Assembly (NCBI GenBank): GCA_023436385.1 | Contig: JAEZJH010000475.1 | Coordinates: 1-7,044, forward strand | Length of the DNA stretch: 7,044 nt | Source: Pseudomonadota bacterium | GTDB lineage: Bacteria; Myxococcota; Myxococcia; Myxococcales; Vulgatibacteraceae | Direction: 5' to 3' | Shown: in pieces, positions 1-5,713 of the stretch | Layout of the letters: every line of letters starts with the position of its first letter | Numbering within the stretch: the stretch's first letter is position 1 | Program-made: the position numbers and the translations under genes | Notes under the pieces: generated by a model | Databases searched by the model: none | Seen by the model: the letters and a program-made list of their open reading frames with translations, nothing else | Told to the model about the DNA's origin: nothing

Positions 1-69
1 GGGCTGACCGACACCATTTCCCGACCTACCCTCTCCTCCTGGGCTTTCAATACACGCCGGGAGGGAGCG

Positions 70-570
70 ATGCAGACGACACAGGGAGATCGGAGCGAAC
101 TCCGCGAGTTGCTCGAGGAGTACCGGACGGCGCTCCTCACCACCCGGGGACCGGACGGCCATTTCCATTCCCGGCCGATGGCGGTGAAGCGCGTCGAGGG
201 CGACGGCGAGTACTGGCTGGCGACCCGCCTCGACACGCGGAAGGTCGAGGATCTCGAGGCCGAGCCGCGGTGCGGTCTCGCCTTCCACGACGGCGGCCGG
301 AGCCCGACCTACGTCTCGATGTCCGGGACGGTCGACGTCGTCCGCGACCGGGCGACGATCCGGTCGGTCTGGGCGCCGACCTGGCGGGCCTGGTTCCCCA
401 AGGGGCCGGACGAGGAGGATCTGGTCCTCCTGCACTTCCGGCCGGATTGGGCGGAGTACGTCCACCCGAGGACCGGCCGGCTGCAGGTCCTCACCACCAG
501 GCTCAAGGCGGCCCTCCACCGGGAACCGGAGGAGGTGGCCCCGAAGAAGGAACCCGAGCTGCCGCACTGA
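70..570 (+). CDS. Pyridoxamine 5'-phosphate oxidase-like (general stress protein 26-type) flavin-binding protein
   Basis: A 166-residue protein of the split-barrel FMN-binding fold related to pyridoxamine-phosphate oxidase, closest in style to the short 'general stress protein' branch. Seen: an early strand carrying LLTTRGPDG followed by HSRPMAVKRV (about residues 22-43), the usual substrate/flavin-facing segment; YWLATRLDTRKVEDLEAEPRCGLAFHD (about 48-74), the typical 'K-x-x-x-L/I-...-P-x-x-x-L-x-F' stretch; YVSMSGTVDVVRDRATI (about 81-97); and WRAWFPKGPDEEDLVLLHFRP (about 105-125), characteristic of this branch. The C-terminal 30 residues are charged and probably disordered (EPEEVAPKKEPELPH). 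The start at 70 is supported by GGGAGGGAG a few bases upstream. Members bind FMN or F420-like cofactors or haem; true PNPOx activity is not expected at this length. It precedes pncA by 68 bp on the same strand, so co-transcription is possible. Family is clear; substrate is unknown. Confidence 0.86.
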   Translation: MQTTQGDRSELRELLEEYRTALLTTRGPDGHFHSRPMAVKRVEGDGEYWLATRLDTRKVEDLEAEPRCGLAFHDGGRSPTYVSMSGTVDVVRDRATIRSVWAPTWRAWFPKGPDEEDLVLLHFRPDWAEYVHPRTGRLQVLTTRLKAALHREPEEVAPKKEPELPH

Positions 571-638
571 CGTCGCCCGCCTCGTCCGCTCTTGCCGGCA
601 GGGGCCGAATCCCCATTGGTACGGGGCGGAGGAAGCAG

Positions 639-1244
639 ATGCGCAGGGCCCTCTTGATCGCCGATGTCCAGAACGACTTCTGCCCGGGAGGTTCCCTCGG
701 CGTCGAGGGCGGGAACGAGCTGGCGGCGCCGCTCTCCGCCCTCGCCCACCAGTTCCGCCAGGCGGGCGAGCCGGTCTACTTCACGCGGGACTGGCACCCG
801 CCCCGGACCCGCCACTTCGCCTCCGGCGGCGGCCGTTGGCCCGCCCACTGCGTGCAGGGCAGCCGCGGGGCGGAATTCCACCCGGACCTCCGCATTCCCC
901 CGGGCGCGGCGATCCTCTCGAAGGGCATCGACCCCACCACCAACGGCTACTCGGCCTTCGAGGCGATCGACGAGCAGGGCCGGCCGCTGGGCGACCTCTT
1001 GCGCCGGGACGGCGTGGACGAGGTGGTCCTGGGAGGGATCGCCACCGACTACTGCGTCCGGGCGAGTGGCCTCGATGCGCTTCGCGAGGGCCTCCGGGTC
1101 GCGGTGCTGGTGGACGGCGTCCGGGCGGTCGACGCGTTCGACGGGGAGCGAGCGCTGTCGGAGCTGGAGAAGGCGGGCGCCCGGCTCACCACCCTCGACC
1201 GGGTGTCCCGCGAACTTCCCGAACTGCAGGAGGTGCACCCGTGA
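639..1244 (+). CDS. pncA: Nicotinamidase (isochorismatase-family cysteine hydrolase)
   Basis: Hydrolyses nicotinamide to nicotinate and ammonia, feeding the Preiss-Handler route of NAD salvage; cytosolic. The 201-residue product has the whole family signature: DVQNDFCPGG with catalytic Asp9; metal ligands Asp51 and His53 with His59 (DWHPPRTRH) and His70 (PAHCVQG); catalytic Lys95 in SKGIDPTTNGYSAF; the cis-peptide region GGIATDYCVRAS with nucleophile Cys139. Spacing matches Mycobacterium tuberculosis PncA (D8, D49/H51/H57/H71, K96, C138) almost residue for residue, so this is nicotinamidase rather than a generic isochorismatase. The ATG at 639 is chosen because a strong GGAGGAA lies just before it and homology begins exactly there; the frame stays open further upstream to 270, but that part overlaps the preceding gene and has no family similarity. 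The stop overlaps the GTG of the next gene, implying translational coupling. Confidence 0.95.
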   Translation: MRRALLIADVQNDFCPGGSLGVEGGNELAAPLSALAHQFRQAGEPVYFTRDWHPPRTRHFASGGGRWPAHCVQGSRGAEFHPDLRIPPGAAILSKGIDPTTNGYSAFEAIDEQGRPLGDLLRRDGVDEVVLGGIATDYCVRASGLDALREGLRVAVLVDGVRAVDAFDGERALSELEKAGARLTTLDRVSRELPELQEVHP

Positions 1245-1672
1245 ACCTGCCGATGACCGATGACGCCCGGACCACCTCGGGGCAGCCGGCTCCCTGGGGC
1301 GACCTCTGGCAGAAGCGGAACAGCCTCGTCTTCTTCGCCCGGGAGGGCGACGAGGCCTCGGACCGGACCGTCGAGGCGCTGCAGCGGGCCGTCCCCGACC
1401 TCGCCAGCGAGAACGCGGTGCCGATCGTGGTCTTCCCGAAGAAGCCGGCCCGGGCGCCCGAGGGCCTCCTGGTCCTCGTCGATCCGGACCACCGCCTGGC
1501 AAAGCGCCTCAACGCCGGCCCCGGCCGGCTCCTGGCGGTGGATCGGTTCTTCGAGGTGCTCCGGGGCCTCGACGTCGACGCCGCGAATCCCGAGCCGGCG
1601 ATCGACGAGGCGATCGGTTGGATCGACCTGGCGCAGATCAGCTGCCCGGAGTGCGGCGTCGCCACCTGGTGA
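1241..1672 (+). CDS. Redoxin/thioredoxin-fold protein with C-terminal CPECG motif and no N-terminal active-site cysteines
   Basis: A 143-residue protein that reads as a degenerate AhpC/thioredoxin-like domain. Seen: LWQKRNSLVFFAREGDEASDRTVEALQRAVPDL (about 22-54) looks like the first beta-alpha unit of a redoxin, where active members carry Cys or CxxC after the hydrophobic strand; here that place reads AREGDEAS and has no cysteine. Next come PIVVFPKKP (61-69), LLVLVDPDHRLAKRLNAGPGRLLAVDRFFEVLRG (76-109), a classical redoxin core, then an acidic helix ending IGWIDLAQISCPECGVATW, with the only cysteines at 135 and 138. From memory, a similar 'CPECG...W' tail occurs in uncharacterised bacterial redoxin-like proteins. 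The GTG at 1241 is preferred because AGGAGG at 1228-1233 sits 7 nt upstream; the in-frame ATG at 1253 would be too far. GTGA overlap with the pncA stop suggests coupled translation. Function unknown; it may be a metal-binding or partner protein rather than a peroxidase. Confidence 0.78.
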   Translation: MNLPMTDDARTTSGQPAPWGDLWQKRNSLVFFAREGDEASDRTVEALQRAVPDLASENAVPIVVFPKKPARAPEGLLVLVDPDHRLAKRLNAGPGRLLAVDRFFEVLRGLDVDAANPEPAIDEAIGWIDLAQISCPECGVATW

Positions 1673-1676
1673 CGCC
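1655..1676 (+). terminator. Hairpin across the stop codon of the redoxin-like gene
   Basis: GGCGTC at 1655-1660 and GACGCC at 1671-1676 are exact inverted repeats, and three more pairs inside (one G-U) leave an ACCT tetraloop, giving a 9-bp stem in the plus-strand transcript. It overlaps the TGA at 1670-1672 and lies in the convergent junction with panD. No T tract follows, so it is a stem-loop that could end or protect the transcript, not a textbook intrinsic terminator. Confidence 0.35.
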
Positions 1677-1689
1677 GCGGGCACGCCGA

Positions 1690-2082
1690 TCAGCCGACCC
1701 GGCGGAGCGGACCCGGGATCTCGGTCGCCTTGGCGTCCTTGATCCGGTTCCCCTCATCGAGCAGCACCACGGTGGGCTTGTGGGCCCGGGCCTCGTGGTC
1801 CTCGAGGTCGGTGAAGGTGGCGACGATCACCTTGTCGCCCGGCGCCACCAGGTGGGCGGCCGCGCCGTTGACGCAGACCACGCCGGAGCCCCGGGGGCCG
1901 CGGAGCGCGTAGGTGACGAGGCGGGTGCCCCGGGTGACGTTCCAGACGTGCACCGCCTCGTACTCGAGGATGTCCGCCGCCTCGAGGAGGTTCTCGTCGA
2001 CCGTGATCGAGCCCTCGTAATCGACGTCGGCCTGGGTGACGGTGGCGCGGTGCAGCTTGGACTTGAAAACCTGTCGGCGCAT
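1690..2082 (-). CDS. panD: Aspartate 1-decarboxylase proenzyme
   Basis: Pyruvoyl-dependent decarboxylation of L-aspartate to beta-alanine, the first committed step of that arm of pantothenate and coenzyme A synthesis; a cytosolic tetramer. The 130-residue product is collinear with E. coli PanD: Lys9 in KSKLHRATVTQAD, Tyr22 and the self-cleavage site Gly24-Ser25 in DYEGSITVD, Arg54 in TRGTRLVTYALRG with Tyr58, and Asn72 in VNGAAAHLV. All catalytic and processing positions are present, so processing to alpha and beta chains with a pyruvoyl group on Ser25 is expected. The start at 2082 is the homologous one, with GGGAG a few bases upstream. It is convergent with the redoxin-like gene (17 bp between stops) and follows the sulfur genes on the same strand after a 193-bp gap holding its own promoter, so it is probably a separate unit. 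Pantothenate genes panB/panC are not nearby. Confidence 0.97.
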   Translation of the reverse strand: MRRQVFKSKLHRATVTQADVDYEGSITVDENLLEAADILEYEAVHVWNVTRGTRLVTYALRGPRGSGVVCVNGAAAHLVAPGDKVIVATFTDLEDHEARAHKPTVVLLDEGNRIKDAKATEIPGPLRRVG

Positions 2083-2144
2083 AGGACTCCCGGTTGCCGG
2101 TCGCCGCCCGGAAAGTCGGGTCGGCGCCTCTGGGCCCCCACAGC

Positions 2145-2190
2145 GGGCTTCCTTCTAGTGTCGAAGGCCCCGTTTTTCAAGTGGAAGCCC
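2145..2190. repeat. 8-bp perfect inverted repeat bracketing the panD promoter
   Basis: GGGCTTCC at 2145-2152 and GGAAGCCC at 2183-2190 are exact reverse complements, 30 bp apart, lying at the -10/start-site edge and just outside the -35 of the panD promoter. Between them CCTTC (2151-2155) and GAAGG (2163-2167) form a smaller nested inverted repeat. The arrangement would suit a dimeric repressor or a looped operator, but no regulator is encoded nearby and the function is inferred. Confidence 0.35.
2152..2180 (-). promoter_or_regulatory. Sigma70-like promoter for panD
   Basis: Read on the minus strand: TTGAAA (2180-2175) as -35, a 17-bp spacer, then TAGAAG (2157-2152) as -10. This predicts a start site near 2145 and a leader of about 60 nt before panD. 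The -35 matches TTGACA at five of six positions and the spacing is ideal; the -10 keeps T1, A2, A4 and A5 of TATAAT and resembles TAGA-type elements seen in GC-rich bacteria. No competing element is obvious in the gap. Confidence 0.6.
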
Positions 2191-2212
2191 ACCACGACGG
2201 GCCGGCGGACAG

Positions 2213-2232
2213 TCGGGCCGCCGATGGCCCGA
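2213..2232 (-). terminator. Stem-loop downstream of the YeiH-family gene
   Basis: TCGGGCC (2213-2219) and GGCCCGA (2226-2232) form a perfect 7-bp stem with a 6-nt loop, 43 bp past the stop of the exporter gene and ahead of the panD promoter. This is the right place to end the sulfur operon transcript. There is no U tract on the minus strand, so termination would need Rho or the stem may only protect the 3' end. Confidence 0.35.
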
Positions 2233-2275
2233 TGCGTCAGCCCCCCAGTCGTCGCGCGCGGGCCTCGTGGCCGGG

Positions 2276-3469
2276 TCACCCGGCGGCCAGTGGGCCGACC
2301 AGGGCGGCGAGGCCCAGGGAGGCCACCCCGACCAGGACCGCGGCGACCAGGCCGACGAAGAGCGGCTTGAGCCCCAGGCCCCGGAAGATCGCCAGGTTGG
2401 TGCCCAGGCCGACGGCCGCCAGCGCGGTCCCGAGGAGGAGCCCGGCGGCCTGCTCGCCGATCCGCTTGGTGAAAGCGGCCCACGCCTCCGGCTGGAACAG
2501 GCCGAAGGCCAGGCCGTCGCCGGCGAGCCCCAGGTCGCCGACGGTCCGAACCAGCGAGAGCGCCAGGAAGCCGAGGACGAAGAGCGGAAAGAGCTTGGCG
2601 AGGGAGAGCTTCCGCTTCGTCCCGGCCTGCTCACTCCGGTCGTGGAGGAAGGCCAGGACCGGGACCACGCCGACGAGAAGCGCGTTTCGGGTGAGCTTGG
2701 CCACCGTGGCCACCTGCGCCGCCCGCTCCTCGCCGAAGACCTCCCGGTAGCTCATCGCCGCACCCATCACCTGCGAGGTGTCGTGGATCGCGGTGCCCAG
2801 GAAGAGCCCGGCGGCCCCGGGGACGTCGGGGAAGAGCGCGTGCGCGAGGTAGGGATAGGCCAGCATCGCCACCAGGCCGAAGAGGGTGACGTTGGCCACC
2901 GTGTAGGCGACCTCCCGATCATCGGCCCGGATCGCGGGCGCGACCGCCACGGTGGCGGTGATCCCGCAGATCGCGGTGGAGGCCGCCGCGAGGAAGCCGA
3001 GGTTCCGGCCGACCTTGGCCCAGCGGGCGAGGAGGAGCGTGCCGCCGAGACCGAAGGCCACCAGGGCCACCACCACCGGCACGCCGAAGGATCCGACCCG
3101 GAGCACGTCGACCACCGAGAGCTTGATGCCGACGAGGATGATCCCCAGGCGGAGGAGCTTCTTCATCGCGAAGTCGAGGCCGGGGGCGAAGGCCCTGCCG
3201 ACGCCGGCGGTGTTGGCCACCACCAGCCCGAGGATCACGGCGACGGCGATACCGGAGACCGGGCTCGCCTTCCCGGCGGGATCGATCCCCTGCAGCCGGA
3301 GCACGGCCGCGCCGGCCCACCCCGCCAGGAAGTTCGCCAGGAGGGCAATCCCCAGCGCCAGGAGCAGCCCCGGCACGACGGTCGGCAGCTGCCGTGCCTT
3401 CATCCCCAGGAGCAGCTTCTCCCAGGTGCGGAGTTCGGGCGCCGCTGCGCCCGCCGCGATCGTCGACAT
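2276..3469 (-). CDS. YeiH-family putative sulfate/sulfite exporter (UPF0324 membrane protein)
   Basis: A 397-residue polytopic inner-membrane protein of the YeiH/TauZ-type 'putative sulfate exporter' family (Pfam Cons_hypoth698). Seen: about ten to eleven hydrophobic segments (for example near 30-50, 70-90, 105-122, 128-148, 157-180, 190-212, 262-277, 292-309, 340-358, 368-395) and the family's hallmark re-entrant-like motifs AAASTAICGITAT (about 161-173) and LGTAIHDTSQVMGAA (about 224-238). The N-terminal 28 residues are a short cytosolic segment containing WEKLLLGMK, usual for longer members. Start at 3469 is supported by GGAAGGGA upstream. It is the last gene of the minus-strand sulfur set, 51 bp after tusA. 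Family transport activity is poorly proven; association with taurine or sulfonate degradation led to the sulfate-exporter name. In this context export of sulfite or sulfate made by the persulfide dioxygenase is a reasonable inference. Confidence 0.9.
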   Translation of the reverse strand: MSTIAAGAAAPELRTWEKLLLGMKARQLPTVVPGLLLALGIALLANFLAGWAGAAVLRLQGIDPAGKASPVSGIAVAVILGLVVANTAGVGRAFAPGLDFAMKKLLRLGIILVGIKLSVVDVLRVGSFGVPVVVALVAFGLGGTLLLARWAKVGRNLGFLAAASTAICGITATVAVAPAIRADDREVAYTVANVTLFGLVAMLAYPYLAHALFPDVPGAAGLFLGTAIHDTSQVMGAAMSYREVFGEERAAQVATVAKLTRNALLVGVVPVLAFLHDRSEQAGTKRKLSLAKLFPLFVLGFLALSLVRTVGDLGLAGDGLAFGLFQPEAWAAFTKRIGEQAAGLLLGTALAAVGLGTNLAIFRGLGLKPLFVGLVAAVLVGVASLGLAALVGPLAAG

Positions 3470-3485
3470 GGTGCGTCCCTTCCGA

Positions 3486-3505
3486 CCGCCGGTACGGGCC
3501 GGCGG
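3486..3505 (-). promoter_or_regulatory. Intercistronic hairpin directly 5' of the exporter gene's ribosome binding site
   Basis: CCGCCGG (3486-3492) and CCGGCGG (3499-3505) make a perfect 7-bp G/C stem with a 6-nt loop. In the minus-strand message it ends 2 nt before the GGAAGGGA Shine-Dalgarno sequence (3483-3476) of the exporter gene. It is not followed by a U run. It may shape translation or mRNA decay between tusA and the exporter gene. Confidence 0.4.
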
Positions 3506-3520
3506 GCCTCCTGGTTCGTA

Positions 3521-3766
3521 TCAGCCGTTCGTTGCCAGCAGGTGGACGAAGACGACCTGGCCGGCCTCGTCCTTCTCCTCGCGCTGGGCGATCAGCCGGA
3601 TGTTCGGGTTGGCCTTGGCCCAGCCCTGGAAGTCGAGGAGCGAGCCGCGATCGGTGGCGATCACCTTCAGCACCTCGTCGGCGGCGAGGTTCGGCAGCTC
3701 CTTCTTGGTCCGCACGATCGGCATCGGGCACTTGAGGCCCCGGACGTCGAGCACCTTCTCGTTCAT
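3521..3766 (-). CDS. tusA: TusA-family sulfurtransferase / sulfur carrier
   Basis: A small cytosolic sulfur-carrier protein of 81 residues that holds a persulfide on a single conserved cysteine and passes it between sulfurtransferases. Seen: the N-terminal VLDVRGLKCPMPIVRTKKEL carries the family CPxP motif with Cys13 as the carrier residue at the start of helix 1; then LAADEVLKVIATDRGSLLDFQGWAKA, the typical strand and 'D-x-x-x-x-x-D/N-x-x-x-W' segment, and a final strand VVFVHLLATNG. Cys13 is the only cysteine. The ATG at 3766 is chosen because it starts the family homology and has AAGGAGAG upstream; the frame is open for another 384 bp, but that part overlaps the neighbouring gene antisense-like and is meaningless. 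It lies 29 bp after the rhodanese-MBL fusion gene, so they are almost certainly co-transcribed. Context suggests a role in persulfide handling or sulfur oxidation rather than tRNA thiolation, since no other tus genes are near. Confidence 0.93.
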   Translation of the reverse strand: MNEKVLDVRGLKCPMPIVRTKKELPNLAADEVLKVIATDRGSLLDFQGWAKANPNIRLIAQREEKDEAGQVVFVHLLATNG

Positions 3767-3795
3767 GTCTCTCTCCTTGTGTCTATCGCGTAGGT

Positions 3796-4974
3796 TTAGC
3801 CGGCGGCCACGACGAACCGGGCCCGGCCGGCGGAGGCGGCGCACTCGTTCTTCCCCAGCTCCCACTCGCTGGCCCGTTCGCCGGGATCGACGAGGCCCAG
3901 GTTGGCCCGGACGATCTCTCCGTAGATCGCCGGCGCCTCCTTCACGCCCGCCCGCATCGCCGCCACGAACGCCTCGGGATCGGCGATGGCGAACTCGGGC
4001 GCCTCTGCCCGGAGCTTCCCCAGTTCGCCGCTCACCAGGCCCAGCCCGTCCTCCTCGTCGACGTCGGCGAAGTGGCCCGGCAGGACCACCGTCCCGTCCG
4101 GCAGGCCGGCCACCACCTCCCGGAGCGTCCGGTGCAGCATCCGGCCCCACTCCTCCGCGTGGCCGCCCAGGTCCGGCCGTCCCACGCCCCGGACGAACAG
4201 GGTGTCGCCGGAGAGGAGATACCTCCCGTCCACCAGGTATGAGGTCGAGCCCGGGGTGTGGCCCGGGGTCGGCAGGGCGTTCGCCTGGAGGACCACCCCG
4301 GCGTCACCGCCGAGGCGGATCGCGGTGGTCCCGTCGAGGGGCGCGACGGAGATGCCCAGCGTCGGCTCCCGGCCGGTGCCGGAGACCACCCGGTAGGCGG
4401 CCCCGGTGCGCCGCGCCAGCGCCGGGCCGCCGGAGAGGTGATCGGCGTGGACGTGGGTCTCGAGCACCTCGACGATCCGCGCCCCGCGGCCGGCGACGAA
4501 CTCCTCGTAGACCTCCGGGAATCGCGAGGGGTCGACGATCGCCGCCTCGCCGCCGGCGATCACCGCGTAGGAGAGGCAGCCCTTCCCGTAGCGGTTGAGC
4601 TGCCAGAGCTCGAAGTGGCCCGCCGTGGGCACCCGCACCGGCACGTGGAGATCGCCCCAGGCGATCATCCCTCCGGCGAGATTCACCGCCTTCCGCCCGG
4701 CGTTCCGGAGCAGCGCGGCGACGTAATCCGACGACCCGCCCTTGGCGCAGACCACCACCGCCTCGCCCAGATCGGCCGGGACCCTGGCGATCGAGCCCTC
4801 CTCGTCATCGACGAAGGCGAAATAGGGCAGCTCCACCACCGGCACCGCCCGGGGCCCCTCGATCCGCCAGCTCCTCCGCTCCTCGTCGTTCCGGACGTCG
4901 AGAAGGAAGAACCGCTCCCCTCCTTCCCGGTGCAGCCGCTCCCACAGCTCCCGCGTCGTGAGCTCCGTGTTCAT
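3796..4974 (-). CDS. Rhodanese-metallo-beta-lactamase fusion, persulfide dioxygenase-like
   Basis: A 392-residue cytosolic protein. Residues 1-115 form a rhodanese-like domain: LLDVRNDEER (24-33), catalytic loop CAKGGSS with Cys76, and GGMIAWGD (101-108). Residues 119-310 form a metallo-beta-lactamase-fold domain of the ETHE1/persulfide-dioxygenase/glyoxalase-II type: THVHADHLSGG (173-183), PTPGHTPGSTSYLV (235-248), LLSGDTLFVRGVGRPDL (253-269), VVLPGH (296-301). His174, His239 and Asp257 match the iron ligands of ETHE1. A C-terminal extension (about 312-392), including EFAIADPEAFVAAMR and WELGKNECAAS, has a Cys at 378 and occurs in a branch of MBL-rhodanese proteins. The likely role is oxidation of glutathione or other low-molecular-weight persulfide to sulfite, with the rhodanese domain passing sulfur in or out. 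The start at 4974 has GGGAGGG at 4985-4979. It sits between the DsrE-like and tusA genes. Hydrolase activity such as glyoxalase II cannot be excluded from sequence. Confidence 0.88.
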   Translation of the reverse strand: MNTELTTRELWERLHREGGERFFLLDVRNDEERRSWRIEGPRAVPVVELPYFAFVDDEEGSIARVPADLGEAVVVCAKGGSSDYVAALLRNAGRKAVNLAGGMIAWGDLHVPVRVPTAGHFELWQLNRYGKGCLSYAVIAGGEAAIVDPSRFPEVYEEFVAGRGARIVEVLETHVHADHLSGGPALARRTGAAYRVVSGTGREPTLGISVAPLDGTTAIRLGGDAGVVLQANALPTPGHTPGSTSYLVDGRYLLSGDTLFVRGVGRPDLGGHAEEWGRMLHRTLREVVAGLPDGTVVLPGHFADVDEEDGLGLVSGELGKLRAEAPEFAIADPEAFVAAMRAGVKEAPAIYGEIVRANLGLVDPGERASEWELGKNECAASAGRARFVVAAG

Positions 4975-4988
4975 GGATCCCTCCCGTC

Positions 4989-5009
4989 ACGGCGGGCCCC
5001 GCCCGCCGT
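4989..5009 (-). promoter_or_regulatory. Strong intercistronic hairpin 5' of the rhodanese-MBL gene's ribosome binding site
   Basis: ACGGCGGGC (4989-4997) and GCCCGCCGT (5001-5009) are perfect 9-bp inverted arms around a CCC/GGG loop, within the 87-bp gap after the DsrE-like gene. In the minus-strand message the stem ends 3 nt before GGGAGGG (4985-4979). No U tract follows, so this is not an intrinsic terminator. A role as an RNA-stability or translation element is inferred. The rest of the gap shows nothing recognisable. Confidence 0.5.
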
Positions 5010-5061
5010 CCTCGCCCTCCGCCGCTGCGGGGACGTGTCTCGATTTCTGGCGTCTCGCGGT

Positions 5062-5700
5062 CTAGATAAACAGCGTCACCTTCGAGTCGGACGCTTCGCC
5101 GAGATACGCCCCCACCCCCGCCACCTCGACGTCGTCGACCAACTCGTCCCGGCCGATCCCCATCACCTCCATCGACATCTCGCAGGCGAGGAACCGCACT
5201 CCCAACTCCTTCGCCAGGGCGAAGAGCTGCTCGGGCGACTGCACGCCCTTCTCCTTCATCCGGGCCCGGAAGAGCTTGGCCCCGGCGCCGGCGAAGGCGA
5301 GCTTCGAGGGCGAGAGATCCTCGATCCCCGCGGGCATCGCCACGGAGAGCGCCTTCTCCACCAGGCTCTTTCCCTCGAGCTTCCGGCCCTTCCGCAGGGC
5401 GGAGAGGCCCCAGAAGGTGTGAAAGACGGTGACCTCGAGGCCCATGGCGGCGGCGCCGGTGGCGATCACCAGGGAAGCGAGGACCTTGTCCATGTCGCCG
5501 CTGAAGACCACCAGGGTGGCCTTGTTGGAGACGGTCCGGGGCTCGAGCTTCTGCAGGCGCTCCTCGATCCCGGAGAGCCGCGCCGACATCCGCGCCTCGA
5601 CCTCCGCCTCCACCCACGCCGCCAGCGCGGCCCGGTCGAACTCGACGGTGGGATCGCCCACCGGCGCCATCGCGGCGCTCGCCATCGTTCCCTGCGACAT
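5062..5700 (-). CDS. DsrE/DsrF/DrsH-like family sulfur-relay protein
   Basis: A 212-residue cytosolic protein of the DsrE_2 group (often annotated 'DsrE/DsrF/DrsH-like' or 'peroxiredoxin family'). Seen: a 55-residue N-terminal part with a charged, probably coiled-coil helix (about 22-52, AWVEAEVEARMSARLSGIEERLQKL); then the DsrE core starting KATLVVFSGDMDKVLASLVIATGAAAMGLEVTVFHTFWGLSAL (60-102), a middle segment SKLAFAGAGAKLFRARMKEKGV (132-153), and LGVRFLACEMSMEVMGI (166-182) with Cys173, the only cysteine and the expected persulfide-carrying residue. The ATG at 5700 is chosen because GGGAGGGAA lies 4 nt upstream; the frame continues to 5967 but that part is low-complexity Arg/Gly/Pro sequence from the control region. 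It is the first gene of the minus-strand sulfur set. Its role is inferred as accepting and passing sulfane sulfur among the rhodanese and TusA partners. Confidence 0.9.
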   Translation of the reverse strand: MSQGTMASAAMAPVGDPTVEFDRAALAAWVEAEVEARMSARLSGIEERLQKLEPRTVSNKATLVVFSGDMDKVLASLVIATGAAAMGLEVTVFHTFWGLSALRKGRKLEGKSLVEKALSVAMPAGIEDLSPSKLAFAGAGAKLFRARMKEKGVQSPEQLFALAKELGVRFLACEMSMEVMGIGRDELVDDVEVAGVGAYLGEASDSKVTLFI

Positions 5701-5713
5701 CCGGTTCCCTCCC

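Noticed and set aside
593..621. A possible TTGCCG-N17-ATTGGT promoter before pncA
   Set aside because: The -10 match is too poor to support; the TGCCGGCA palindrome there is short and expected by chance in GC-rich DNA.
270..638. An N-terminal extension of nicotinamidase reaching back to 270
   Set aside because: It overlaps the PNPOx-like gene in another frame, is compositionally biased, and nicotinamidase homology begins exactly at the ATG at 639 after GGAGGAA.
2267..3793. A 508-codon open frame on the plus strand opposite the exporter gene
   Set aside because: Its translation is Gly/Asp/Glu/Arg/His-rich without domains, typical of an antisense shadow in GC-rich DNA, while the minus strand encodes a clear membrane protein.
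3767..4150. A longer TusA with a 128-residue N-terminal fusion
   Set aside because: The upstream part is the shadow of the rhodanese-MBL gene; AAGGAGAG before the ATG at 3766 and the family's usual 75-85 residue length fix the start.
2952..4598. A 548-codon plus-strand open frame across tusA and the rhodanese-MBL gene
   Set aside because: It is Pro/Arg/Ser-rich noise crossing two well-supported minus-strand genes and a gap.
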